Origin: Nitrososphaerales archaeon TH5893
GTDB lineage: Archaea; Thermoproteota; Nitrososphaeria; Nitrososphaerales; Nitrososphaeraceae
Assembly: GCA_014523685.1 (NCBI GenBank)
Contig: JAATVT010000181.1
Location: 1 to 13,839 of the forward strand
Reading direction: 5' to 3'
DNA: 13,839 bases
The notes below the pieces were generated by a model. It was not told where the DNA came from and did not search any database. It saw nothing but the letters and a program-made list of their open reading frames with translations. Shown piece by piece: positions 6,802-13,839 of the stretch. Position numbers and translations under genes: made by a program. Each line of letters starts with the position of its first letter. Position 1 is the stretch's first letter.

Positions 6802-7898
6802 TTAACCAAAAATCAGTGGACTCCCGCTCCGAACTCGAAACTATCAAAAATAGGAAGAAGGAGGGAATAGACATACCTCTAAAGAAGGGGGCGCAGGCAA
6901 GAACTACGTCGACGTATCTAGAGTATGTAAGGTTTGTGCATAATGCTTTGCCGGAAATAGATTATGCGGATATTGAAACCTCATGTTTTTTTGTGAACCG
7001 ACGATTTTCTGCACCCCTCATCATTGATTCAATGACAGGAGGAACTCCGGAGGCTAGAAAAATTAATGAACGATTGGGCAAGCTTGCTCAAGAGTATGAC
7101 ATACCTATGGGCCTAGGAAGTCAGAGAGCTGGGCTCAAAAGTAAAGAGCTCGCCTCGACGTACGAGATTGCAAGAAAAAATGCTCCTAATGCATTTCTCA
7201 TCGCAAATATTGGAGGCGCACAACTTTCAAGTGGACTTACCGTAACCGAAGTTGAGCAAATTGTTGAAATGATACAAGCCGACGCTCTTGTCATTCATCT
7301 TAATCCCTTGCAAGAGCTTATTCAACCCGAGGGCGAGCCAAGGTATAGCGGCGTACTTGACCAAATAACTAAACTGGTAATGAATCTGGACTTGCCTGTA
7401 ATGGTTAAGGAAGTCGGAGCTGGGATATCGAAAGAAGTGGCAAATAGACTTGAAATGGCAGGCGTCGCTGCGATTAATATAGCTGGATCTGGCGGAACAA
7501 GCTGGGCAGGGGTTGAGAAGATAAGAGCAGACGCTGCAAGAAATAGAATCAAGACTCATCTAGGCGAGTTATTTTGGGACTGGGGAATACCAACTGCTAT
7601 TAGTCTCATTGAAGTTAAAAGAGCTGTAAAGAAAACTTCTATAATTGCATCAGGAGGCTTGCGGAATGGGCTTGAGGTTGCTAAATGCGTTGCCCTTGGC
7701 GCTGACATGTGTGCAATGGCTTATCCTTTTTTAGTAGCGGCTGCTCAATCTATAGACAGTTTATTCGGTTACATGAACCTTTTATTGGCTGAGCTTAAAA
7801 GCACAATGTTCCTACTAGGATCCAAAAATATTGAAATGCTAAAGAGCTCAAGGTATATATTGACAGGCGCTTTAGCAGCAGAGGTTAACTCCCCATGA
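6798..7898 (+). CDS. fni: Isopentenyl-diphosphate delta-isomerase, type 2 (FMN-dependent)
   Basis: This enzyme interconverts IPP and DMAPP using reduced FMN and Mg2+. The 366-residue TIM-barrel protein shows NRKKEGIDI (18-26, the substrate-binding N-terminal Arg-Lys), IIDSMTGGTPE (75-85, FMN contacts), GLGSQRAGL (105-113), HLNPLQELIQPEGEPRYSG (167-185, with the conserved Gln and Glu for catalysis and Mg), SGGTSWAGVE (231-240) and SGGLRNGLEVA, the flavin phosphate site. The His normally found after Arg-Lys (RKxEH) is Gly here. It overlaps both neighbours by 4 bp. A short AAGGAA lies almost against the ATG, a weak ribosome binding site. Confidence 0.94.
   Translation: MINQKSVDSRSELETIKNRKKEGIDIPLKKGAQARTTSTYLEYVRFVHNALPEIDYADIETSCFFVNRRFSAPLIIDSMTGGTPEARKINERLGKLAQEYDIPMGLGSQRAGLKSKELASTYEIARKNAPNAFLIANIGGAQLSSGLTVTEVEQIVEMIQADALVIHLNPLQELIQPEGEPRYSGVLDQITKLVMNLDLPVMVKEVGAGISKEVANRLEMAGVAAINIAGSGGTSWAGVEKIRADAARNRIKTHLGELFWDWGIPTAISLIEVKRAVKKTSIIASGGLRNGLEVAKCVALGADMCAMAYPFLVAAAQSIDSLFGYMNLLLAELKSTMFLLGSKNIEMLKSSRYILTGALAAEVNSP
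7881..7885 (+). promoter_or_regulatory. Ribosome binding site for the polyprenyl synthase
   Basis: GAGGT, 9 bp before the ATG at 7895, lies inside the end of the isomerase gene. It supports this start and re-initiation at the overlapping ATGA. Confidence 0.5.
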
Positions 7899-8905
7899 AT
7901 ATAAGTACCATAGGAAACGATTTAGAGAGCAATGCAATACACGTTAACGAGTTTATCTTATCTTACCTAGACGGAACTCCTAAGGAACTTTATCTGGCTT
8001 CTTCGCACTATATCTCCAGTGGAGGCAAGAGACTAAGACCATATATTGTTTTAAAAGTTTCTGAACTCTTTGGCGGTACCTCAAGAAAGGCAATGCCTGC
8101 TGCGGCTGCGGTAGAACTAATTCATAATTTCTCTCTGGTTCATGATGACATCATGGATAACGACGAAGTGCGGCACAATGTTCCAACTGTTCACGCCTCA
8201 TATGGGGTACCACTAGCTATTCTAGCTGGGGATATCTTGTTCTCAAAGGCATTTCAAATGATGGCTGTAGGAGGATTAAGGGAAGGGATCACTGAAAAGT
8301 CGATATCGGAAATGGTCAGCAGGTTATCAACAGCATGTATCAATGTCTGTGAAGGACAGGCGATAGATATGCAGATGGCTTCTAACGCTAGTCAATCATA
8401 TTCTCAAACTGACTATATTCACATGATCGAAAAAAAAACTGCCTCACTTTTTGAACTATCATGTTCGTTAGGAGTTTTGTCGGCTGATAATCGAAAGATT
8501 GAGGATCTTGATAGACTATCAGTTTTTGGAAAGAACATCGGAATAGCGTTTCAACTAATAGATGACCTTATTGGTATCGTGGGAGATCCACAAATAACCG
8601 GAAAAGCTGTAGGTAATGACATAAGGGAAGGAAAAAAAACATTTCCAATGGTCCTGGTGCTAGAAAAAGCTGAATTGAATGAAAGAAATAAACTCCTGAA
8701 GCTTTTTGGCTCGCGGAGAACAACGGACGTGGAATTGAGGGAAGCCACTAGGATCATATCAAACCTTGGGATAGAAGGGGAAATACGAAGCTTAGCAGAG
8801 TCTTATGTACGTCAGGCTTTGGAGTCATTGGAAGCGTATCCGGATTCGAATCAGAAAAATGCACTTCAGACATCTGCCGATTTCATTATTCAACGGAGAT
8901 TGTAA
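7895..8905 (+). CDS. Polyprenyl diphosphate synthase, probably GGPP synthase
   Basis: This trans-prenyltransferase adds IPP units to DMAPP to build the C20 chain used for archaeal ether lipids. The 336-residue all-helical protein has GGKRLRP (43-49), the first Asp-rich motif VHDDIMDND (82-90) and the second motif LIDDLIGIVGD (221-231), followed by GKAVGNDIREGKKTFP. Phe79, five residues before the first Asp-rich motif, and the absence of a two-residue insertion in that motif match archaeal GGPP synthases, so C20 is the likeliest product; farnesyl or longer products cannot be excluded. The third Asp of the second DDxxD is Gly (G227). The gene overlaps the isomerase by 4 bp and ends 6 bp before the GluRS start. 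Confidence 0.9.
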   Translation: MNISTIGNDLESNAIHVNEFILSYLDGTPKELYLASSHYISSGGKRLRPYIVLKVSELFGGTSRKAMPAAAAVELIHNFSLVHDDIMDNDEVRHNVPTVHASYGVPLAILAGDILFSKAFQMMAVGGLREGITEKSISEMVSRLSTACINVCEGQAIDMQMASNASQSYSQTDYIHMIEKKTASLFELSCSLGVLSADNRKIEDLDRLSVFGKNIGIAFQLIDDLIGIVGDPQITGKAVGNDIREGKKTFPMVLVLEKAELNERNKLLKLFGSRRTTDVELREATRIISNLGIEGEIRSLAESYVRQALESLEAYPDSNQKNALQTSADFIIQRRL

Positions 8906-8911
8906 TACTGC

Positions 8912-10660
8912 TTGCTCCTAAACCAACGATTACGCGATTCTATCAAGGCTGCGACACTGCAAAATGCGCTCGAACATGATGGCAAGGCGAAAGAGGACGC
9001 AGTTATTGGTAAGATTGCTGCTTCAAGTACTGAGTTTAGATCTAACCTCAAAAGTATTGTTCCGGCTATAAAAGAAGTCGTACTGGAAATAAATGCTCTA
9101 CCACAAGATGTCCAGAAATTATTGCTTGAGCAGTTAGGGAGTGCTGGCAGTTCTCAACATACTGGATTAACAGAGAAGTCTCATGTTGCCAGCTCAATAC
9201 CGCTTCCTAAATTGGAAAATGCAACTAGAGGAAAGGTGATTACAAGATTCCCGCCGGAGCCCAGCGGATACCCCCATATCGGTCATGCCAAAGCCGCTAT
9301 AATTGACGAATACTATGCCCGAATGTATGACGGGCGGTTCATTCTACGATTCGACGACACTAATCCATTAAATGAAAAACTAGAATACTACGAAGCATTT
9401 ACTCTAGCCCTAGAATGGCTCAACATTCGTCCTGATATCATAAAAAATACATCTGATGATATTGAGCTATTATATGACTATGGAAGAAAACTTGTCCTAA
9501 ACGGCGACGCCTATGTGTGTACCTGTAACCAACAAAAGATACACGATCTTAGATCGAAAGGAATCGAGTGTGACTGCCGAAAACGACCGACTTCGGACAC
9601 GCGTAATATAGATAACTTCTTTGATGGAAGATTTAATCAAAATGAGGCCATAATTAGATTCAAGGGTTCGATGGCTGACCAAAATACTGCAATGAGGGAC
9701 CCAACTTTGTTTAGAATTATCAATGGACATCATCCAAAACTAGGAGATAAATATCGCATTTGGCCTACTTACGACTTCGCTGCACCCATAGAGGATAGCC
9801 TTGATGGTGTTTCACATGCATTTAGAACGAAGGAATATGAATTGAGAAATGCATTGTATTTTGCAATCCTGGAAAGGCTCGGATTGCGTAAGCCGAACAT
9901 GATAGAATTTTCAAGGCTGGAATTCAATGGACTCCCAGTTTCAAAAAGGAAGATAAAACCATTGATTGAGAATGACATCATAAAATCATGGGATGATCCC
10001 AGGCTTCCAACACTGGCAGCAATGAAAAGAAGGGGCTTTATTCCGGGTGCCATTAGGAGATTTGTTCTCTCCTTGGGTATGACCCTGGCTGAAACAAAAC
10101 CCCCCTTTGAATCCCTGGAAGCATTCAATAGAAAGCTAATTGAACCGGAAAGTATCAGACTATTTTTTGTTAAAGATCCGGTGGAAATTATGATACAAAA
10201 CAGTTCAGCTCGAGAGATTAGGTTGAAGAACCACCCTAACATTGATCTCGGAACTAGAAGAATTAAGGTCAGTGATTCTATCTACATTTCCAAAGAGGAC
10301 GCGATTAGACTCCGAGCAGGTAACGAGGTAAGACTAATAGAGATGTATAACATACGTATCGTCGAAATTAAGACAGAGGGCACAAAACTAACCATATTAG
10401 CCTCGTGGTCTGGCGATAATATCAGACCAGATATTCCCAAGATCCAGTGGGTCGCCAAGAATGATGACCGTCAGTTTGAAATACTTGTTCCAAAAGAGCT
10501 TTACCTTGGGGACATTTATAATGTTAACAGTCTTGAAGTTTGGAAGGGCCTGGCAGAGTCATATGTGACCCATCTAAAACCAGATTCAAAAGTTCAGTTT
10601 GTAAGGATGGGCTTTTGTAGGATCGAAGGAGCCAACTCGGCTATTTTCACCCATAAATAG
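8912..10660 (+). CDS. gltX: Glutamyl-tRNA synthetase, archaeal type
   Basis: This class I synthetase charges tRNA-Glu. Archaeal enzymes of this type are usually non-discriminating and also make Glu-tRNA-Gln for the GatDE amidotransferase, which is family knowledge. The 582 residues include an archaeal/eukaryotic-type N-terminal region (1-105), RFPPEPSGYPHIGHAKAA (112-129, HIGH at 122-125), FDDTNP (147-152), a zinc-knuckle-like set C203/C205/C220/C222, and LPVSKRKI (341-348) as the KMSKS equivalent, followed by a beta-barrel anticodon domain. The TTG at 8912 is the first possible start after an in-frame stop; the next in-frame start candidate would delete most of the N-terminal region. GGAG at 8895-8898 is rather far upstream. 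GlnRS is less likely because this lineage uses transamidation. Confidence 0.92.
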   Translation: MLLNQRLRDSIKAATLQNALEHDGKAKEDAVIGKIAASSTEFRSNLKSIVPAIKEVVLEINALPQDVQKLLLEQLGSAGSSQHTGLTEKSHVASSIPLPKLENATRGKVITRFPPEPSGYPHIGHAKAAIIDEYYARMYDGRFILRFDDTNPLNEKLEYYEAFTLALEWLNIRPDIIKNTSDDIELLYDYGRKLVLNGDAYVCTCNQQKIHDLRSKGIECDCRKRPTSDTRNIDNFFDGRFNQNEAIIRFKGSMADQNTAMRDPTLFRIINGHHPKLGDKYRIWPTYDFAAPIEDSLDGVSHAFRTKEYELRNALYFAILERLGLRKPNMIEFSRLEFNGLPVSKRKIKPLIENDIIKSWDDPRLPTLAAMKRRGFIPGAIRRFVLSLGMTLAETKPPFESLEAFNRKLIEPESIRLFFVKDPVEIMIQNSSAREIRLKNHPNIDLGTRRIKVSDSIYISKEDAIRLRAGNEVRLIEMYNIRIVEIKTEGTKLTILASWSGDNIRPDIPKIQWVAKNDDRQFEILVPKELYLGDIYNVNSLEVWKGLAESYVTHLKPDSKVQFVRMGFCRIEGANSAIFTHK

Positions 10661-10672
10661 GTATTGACCTAC

Positions 10673-11542
10673 ATGAAGATTGCTAGGATTAGGGATAATG
10701 CAGAGGGAGAAACATACGCGTTACTATCTCCTGACGGAAGCAAATTAGTCACAAGGTCAGAAATCCAAGAACAAACCGGGATACCGCTACCTCTTTCAGT
10801 TAAGGATTTCATGTTCAATGAATGGATCAAGGAAGTTATCGATTATCAAAGTCAGCTCCACTATAGTATGCGACTTGATGCTTTAGAACTTCTCGCGCCT
10901 CTCCCAAATCCACCAACAATAATATGTTTGGCATTCAATTATTATGACCACGCAAAAGACGCTGGCCTAATGCCTTCGGACGAACCTGTTATCTTCATCA
11001 AGCCCCGAACTGCTTTGAACTCTCCCTATAGCGATATAATATGTCCCACATTTGTAAGGAGATTGGATTACGAAGCTGAAATCGCCGTTGTCATAGGAAA
11101 AAAGACGAAAGAAGTGTCAGAAGATGAAGCCCTAGATTCCGTCTTTGGTTATATGATAATGCACGATGTTTCGGCAAGGGATATTCAGTTTAAAGATAAA
11201 CAATTCACAAGAGGTAAAGGTATGGACACGTTCGCTCCCTGTGGTCCATGGATAACCACAAGAGATGAAATAGAAGATCCTCAAAACTTGACAATCGTTA
11301 CCAGGGTGAATGACGAGATAAGACAGAATTCTTCTAGTCTCAATATGGTAATTCCGATAAAAAGAATAATTTCCAATTTGAGTAACATGATGACAATAGA
11401 GGCAGGCGACATAATCTCTACGGGAACGCCAGCTGGTGTTGCAATGTCCATGCCTGAACCCAGGTACCTGAAGCACGGAGACATAGTGGAAATTACTATA
11501 GAGAAATTGGGGAGGATAAGAAACCGAGTTACAATGAAGTGA
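10673..11542 (+). CDS. Fumarylacetoacetate hydrolase (FAH) family protein
   Basis: This family hydrolyses, decarboxylates or hydrates small 2-oxo acids such as acylpyruvates using Mg2+ or Mn2+; the substrate here is unknown. The protein has 289 residues from the ATG at 10673: an N-terminal beta domain of about 75 residues, ICLAFNYYDHAKDAG (84-98), VIFIKPRTALNSP (106-118), metal ligands E134 and E136 in LDYEAEIAVVIGKK plus D165 in MHDVSARDIQ, GKGMDTFAPCGPWI (181-194), and a late GTPAGV matching the usual GTPxGV. A TTG three codons upstream (10664) is possible, but MKIARI is the typical family start. It follows GluRS by 12 bp and probably ends the long forward unit. Candidate roles include oxaloacetate decarboxylase/acylpyruvase or a carboxylate-degradation hydratase. 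Confidence 0.86.
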   Translation: MKIARIRDNAEGETYALLSPDGSKLVTRSEIQEQTGIPLPLSVKDFMFNEWIKEVIDYQSQLHYSMRLDALELLAPLPNPPTIICLAFNYYDHAKDAGLMPSDEPVIFIKPRTALNSPYSDIICPTFVRRLDYEAEIAVVIGKKTKEVSEDEALDSVFGYMIMHDVSARDIQFKDKQFTRGKGMDTFAPCGPWITTRDEIEDPQNLTIVTRVNDEIRQNSSSLNMVIPIKRIISNLSNMMTIEAGDIISTGTPAGVAMSMPEPRYLKHGDIVEITIEKLGRIRNRVTMK

Positions 11543-11556
11543 TCCCCACTGGGATC
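11541..11556 (+). terminator. Short hairpin at the end of the long operon
   Basis: GATCCC-CACT-GGGATC forms a perfect 6-bp stem with a 4-nt loop starting in the stop codon of the FAH-family gene. No T-run follows, so it is not a classical intrinsic terminator, but it lies in the 50-bp gap between convergent genes and could mark or protect the 3' end. Confidence 0.3.
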
Positions 11557-11592
11557 TCGATCATGCGAACTAGTACGAATCTCTTAACGGAT

Positions 11593-11895
11593 TTATTCAG
11601 GTCGGCTAAATCGCTGTTGTCCAGTCAGTCTGATGACCTCGGTTTCTAGTAATTCTGAATAATGCTTGTAAGATAGATGCAATTTACGCCGTACGTTTGC
11701 CATCTGAATCGAGGCGTTTAGGGCATCAAGGCACGCATCTAATGATCTATCAGATGCAAATTTATTCATTGCTTCGTCAAATATTCTCACAATTCTCCTG
11801 TCTTCGGTGGTATTTTCGTTTATTTCTTTGGTAAGCTCATCTATGTCATTAGAAAAGCCTGACATGTGATCAATTCTTGCTGAATCATCCCTCAT
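11593..11895 (-). CDS. Small helical protein of unknown function
   Basis: I do not recognise this 100-residue protein. It is charged and predicted helical throughout, with no Cys, signal peptide or membrane segment. Patterns such as the DIDELTKEINEN and HYSELLETEVIRLTG stretches could form short coiled coils, hinting at a partner-binding or oligomeric protein. The ATG at 11893-11895 has a TATA-like element about 30 bp upstream on the reverse strand. It converges with the FAH-family gene and diverges from the FNR-like gene across 115 bp. That this is a real gene rests on the promoter, normal codon-like composition and lack of an overlapping gene. Confidence 0.62.
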   Translation of the reverse strand: MRDDSARIDHMSGFSNDIDELTKEINENTTEDRRIVRIFDEAMNKFASDRSLDACLDALNASIQMANVRRKLHLSYKHYSELLETEVIRLTGQQRFSRPE

Positions 11896-11922
11896 ATGAG
11901 AGATAACTTTGAAATCGATTGA

Positions 11923-11928
11923 ATAAAT
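11923..11928 (-). promoter_or_regulatory. TATA-like element of the small helical protein gene
   Basis: On the reverse strand TTTATT (within AAATTTATTC) lies about 30 bp before the ATG at 11895, a usual archaeal TATA position. Confidence 0.35.
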
Positions 11929-11970
11929 TTCTTACCTGTGTCCTTGCTTGCCAAAATCTTGTTTGTAATC

Positions 11971-11980
11971 AATATATTTA
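11971..11980 (+). promoter_or_regulatory. TATA box of the FNR-like gene
   Basis: AATATATTTA is centred near 11976, which predicts a transcription start around 12002. That falls after the TTG at 11987 but before the ATG at 12011, so it decides in favour of the ATG. Confidence 0.6.
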
Positions 11981-12010
11981 TTTAGCTTGGGCAGAATTTC
12001 AAAACCATAT

Positions 12011-12853
12011 ATGGTGGTTGACAACAGAGGAGTCATCTCTTATACTAGAATACTTAAGGAAGATCTTGCCATTTACAAGATAACCCCAGTTGATGATCCA
12101 GTCCCAGATTTTAAGGCTGGTCAGTTTGTGACAATAGGCCTCCATAATCCTAATGAAGGAAAGATAGTGAGGAGGGCCTATTCAATTGCTTCTCCGCCAG
12201 AGCAGAAAAAGTATTTTGAATTAATAGTAAGATGGGTACGCAAACCCCTACCAGGACGACTTACAACTGAATTGTTCAATAGAAGAGAAGGGGAAGATGC
12301 AGCATGGGTAAAGCCGACTGGGATCTTTACGATAAATGAAAAAATGCATGATGGGTCTCCTGACAATAGGAGAATGGTCCTTATAGGAGGAGGCACAGGT
12401 TTGGCTCCTTTTATTTCGTATTCATTGCACCTCAAATCAATAGGAAGCAAGAGAGAAATAGTTGTCTTGCACGGAGCAAGTTATGTTGACGAACTGAGTT
12501 ACCGTGAATTATTAACACAGCTTGAAGAGGAAAGCGAGGATATGGGGCGAGACAAATGGAACTTCAGATATAGAGCTAGTATCAGCCGACCTCAGGAATG
12601 GTTCAATAGGACATGGAGCGGTCAGAAAGGGAGAGTTGAGTCCTTTTTGAGGCCAAAACCTGGAACAGATCAGTCGCCTCTTGAGGAATTGGTTAAGGAG
12701 AAAATAACCCCAGAAAATACTTCTTTTTATGTATGCGGATGGCAGGGTACTGTGGATGGGGCCTTAGATTATTTGGTTCCAAAAGGTTTTGTAACTGAAC
12801 GTAATAAGAGGACAGACGGTAGTTTCGATATTAAATTCGAATCGTATGGCTAG
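12011..12853 (+). CDS. Ferredoxin--NADP reductase-like flavoprotein
   Basis: This FAD-dependent oxidoreductase moves electrons between ferredoxin (or flavodoxin) and NAD(P)H. From the ATG at 12011 it has 280 residues: an N-terminal FAD-binding beta-barrel with RRAYSIASPP (54-63, the RxYS flavin motif), and a C-terminal nucleotide-binding domain with LIGGGTGLAPFISY (124-137), FYVCGWQGTVDGALDYL (239-255) and a tail FVTERNKRTDG like that of bacterial FNRs. No iron-sulfur Cys set is present, so it is a single-flavin reductase rather than a multidomain dioxygenase reductase. The ATG is preferred over the TTG at 11987 because of the TATA box at 11971-11980. It is monocistronic by appearance. In an ammonia-oxidising archaeon it could supply NADPH or reduced ferredoxin, which is inference. 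Confidence 0.85.
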   Translation: MVVDNRGVISYTRILKEDLAIYKITPVDDPVPDFKAGQFVTIGLHNPNEGKIVRRAYSIASPPEQKKYFELIVRWVRKPLPGRLTTELFNRREGEDAAWVKPTGIFTINEKMHDGSPDNRRMVLIGGGTGLAPFISYSLHLKSIGSKREIVVLHGASYVDELSYRELLTQLEEESEDMGRDKWNFRYRASISRPQEWFNRTWSGQKGRVESFLRPKPGTDQSPLEELVKEKITPENTSFYVCGWQGTVDGALDYLVPKGFVTERNKRTDGSFDIKFESYG

Positions 12854-12891
12854 TTGTAATTTTTAGTTGTCTTACCAGTGCATTTAAATCC

Positions 12892-12899
12892 TTATATAT
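12892..12899 (+). promoter_or_regulatory. TATA box of the unknown gene at 12923
   Basis: TTATATAT is centred about 27 bp before the ATG at 12923, predicting a leaderless mRNA. Confidence 0.6.
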
Positions 12900-12922
12900 C
12901 GTCTACCTTGTCAAGCTAAGCT

Positions 12923-13264
12923 ATGAAGTTTGAATTTGAAGAATTCTCAACCATAGAAGATGTTTTTCTCTATTTGGTATCTGTAGCGCCTTATATGAAA
13001 CAGGTACTACCTGTAAGTTCGTATAAAGGCTACATATTTTCTATTATTCCCCTAACTCCGTTGTCAGGTGAAGTGTTAATGATGGTGTATACAAGAGGGC
13101 ACATTGATCCAGGAATGGTTGAATTCGATATCTCCACAAAGAAATACAAAAGCGTAACATTGGTCGAACGGGCAGATAAGAATTATTTTATTGTGTTGAC
13201 ACCCAAAAACGCTACAATTGCTGATGGAGCCATTGAAACTTTAGAGAAACATTCTGCGCATTAG
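12923..13264 (+). CDS. Small protein of unknown function
   Basis: I do not recognise this 113-residue protein. Secondary structure appears mixed: an acidic N-terminal helix region, hydrophobic beta-like strands (GYIFSIIPLTPLSGEVLMMV, then a strand near SVTLVE and YFIVLTP) and a C-terminal helix ending in histidines. There is no signal peptide and no clear membrane helix, so a small alpha/beta cytosolic protein is likely. A good TATA box sits 27 bp upstream of the ATG, which supports expression as its own unit. It converges on the radical SAM gene with an 83-bp gap. Function cannot be assigned. Confidence 0.68.
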   Translation: MKFEFEEFSTIEDVFLYLVSVAPYMKQVLPVSSYKGYIFSIIPLTPLSGEVLMMVYTRGHIDPGMVEFDISTKKYKSVTLVERADKNYFIVLTPKNATIADGAIETLEKHSAH

Positions 13265-13347
13265 ATATTAAATCAATAATTCATGCTGGACCATATACTT
13301 CAGATATATATACTTTGTATACTGTGTAGATTCTAATCTTGTCAATA

Positions 13348-13839
13348 CTAAAGCTTCGGAGGCAAAGATGCGGTTACCGACCTTCTTGTAGAATAGTGGT
13401 CCACAATATCCTCTGGAAGCCGCCCGTTAAATAAATCCTTTGACAATCCCCTGAAATATCTAATAATTGCCCAGGTGCCAGCCCTTATCAATCCTGCCAT
13501 AAACAATTTCATAACTGGACCATAGGATTTGTTCCTAATTATTATCGGGATAATGTCATTTATTACCCAAATATTGTGTTCCCAGCATCTCCAAAAAAGG
13601 GTAAATTGTGCTTCATTTAGATTGCCAAAATGCATAGAATTCCTTTCGGAAAAATCCTGATACAATAGGGGCGCTATTAAACCTCTCATTTTCGTTTCTT
13701 TAAAGTCATCTATTAGATCAATTGTATATTGTGTTTCGTCCGGAGTCTCATCAGGCCATCCTATTATGAGTGTCAATGCAGGGAACCAATGATTCTGATT
13801 CATAATTTTGCATCCTTCCCTGACAACTGCTCCCCACTC
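13348..13839 (-). CDS. Radical SAM protein, probably B12-binding type (C-terminal part)
   Basis: The gene runs off the right edge of the window; 163 codons to the TAG at 13348-13350 are visible. The frame stays open past the Met at 13801-13803 to position 13839, adding EWGAVVREGCKIM, so that Met is internal. The segment PALTLIIGWPDETPDET matches the late strand and GxPxET loop of radical SAM TIM barrels, especially BchE-like B12-binding families. The CxxxCxxC cluster and any cobalamin domain would lie upstream, out of view. The rest is a roughly 130-residue helical C-terminal region rich in aromatic residues with no Cys-rich motif. Substrate is unknown; archaeal lipid-modifying radical SAM enzymes (GDGT ring synthase Grs or tetraether synthase Tes types) are one possibility, not shown. 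Confidence 0.75.
   Translation of the reverse strand, partial: EWGAVVREGCKIMNQNHWFPALTLIIGWPDETPDETQYTIDLIDDFKETKMRGLIAPLLYQDFSERNSMHFGNLNEAQFTLFWRCWEHNIWVINDIIPIIIRNKSYGPVMKLFMAGLIRAGTWAIIRYFRGLSKDLFNGRLPEDIVDHYSTRRSVTASLPPKL

Noticed and set aside
7227..7559. Reverse-strand open frames within the isomerase gene.
   Set aside because: Antisense to a well-supported gene with intact motifs; considered shadows.
9769..10242. Reverse-strand open frame of 157 codons.
   Set aside because: It lies entirely within the GluRS gene, whose forward protein has clear family motifs; the antisense product shows no recognisable domain.
13265..13347. TATA-like ATATATATACT in the gap between the convergent genes, considered as a promoter for a small RNA.
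   Set aside because: No gene or stable structure follows in either direction; A+T-rich composition alone explains it.

Overview
The window looks like a piece of a Nitrososphaerota (Thaumarchaeota) chromosome. It carries archaeal RpoN, archaeal-type ribosomal protein S2, an archaeal GluRS, isopentenyl phosphate kinase and a type 2 IPP isomerase. Genes are tightly packed with 4-bp stop/start overlaps, and several lone genes have a TATA box about 25-30 bp before the start, as expected for leaderless archaeal transcripts. The DNA is moderately A+T-rich. No rRNA, transposase, CRISPR array or phage gene was seen.

Left part (1-1600): the C-terminal end of a BCP-type peroxiredoxin, then about 750 bp without a convincing intact gene (possibly holding decayed reverse-strand coding sequence), a reverse-strand ferritin-like helical protein, and a reverse-strand tRNA-Leu(GAG) with an encoded CCA end.

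Central part (1766-11542): a long forward run, mostly co-directional and partly overlapping: rpoN, enolase, ribosomal protein S2, a MEMO-family protein, mevalonate kinase, isopentenyl phosphate kinase, type 2 isopentenyl-diphosphate isomerase, polyprenyl (probably GGPP) synthase, GluRS and an FAH-family hydrolase. This is the known archaeal arrangement that joins transcription/translation genes to the mevalonate route for membrane lipids. Mevalonate kinase makes mevalonate 5-phosphate; enzymes not in this window convert that to isopentenyl phosphate; IPK makes IPP; the isomerase makes DMAPP; the prenyl synthase elongates these to the C20 (or similar) precursor of archaeal ether lipids.

Right part (11593-13839): single genes with their own promoters: a small helical reverse-strand protein, a ferredoxin-NADP reductase-like flavoprotein, a small unknown protein, and the C-terminal end of a reverse-strand radical SAM protein (probably B12-binding type) cut by the window edge.

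I did not find a clearly new system. The best leads are a perfect 15-bp triplicate in the acidic N-terminal tail of S2, possible gene decay in 335-790 near the 3' side of tRNA-Leu, MEMO inside the isoprenoid operon, departures from consensus in the isomerase and prenyl synthase, and the radical SAM fragment near lipid genes.
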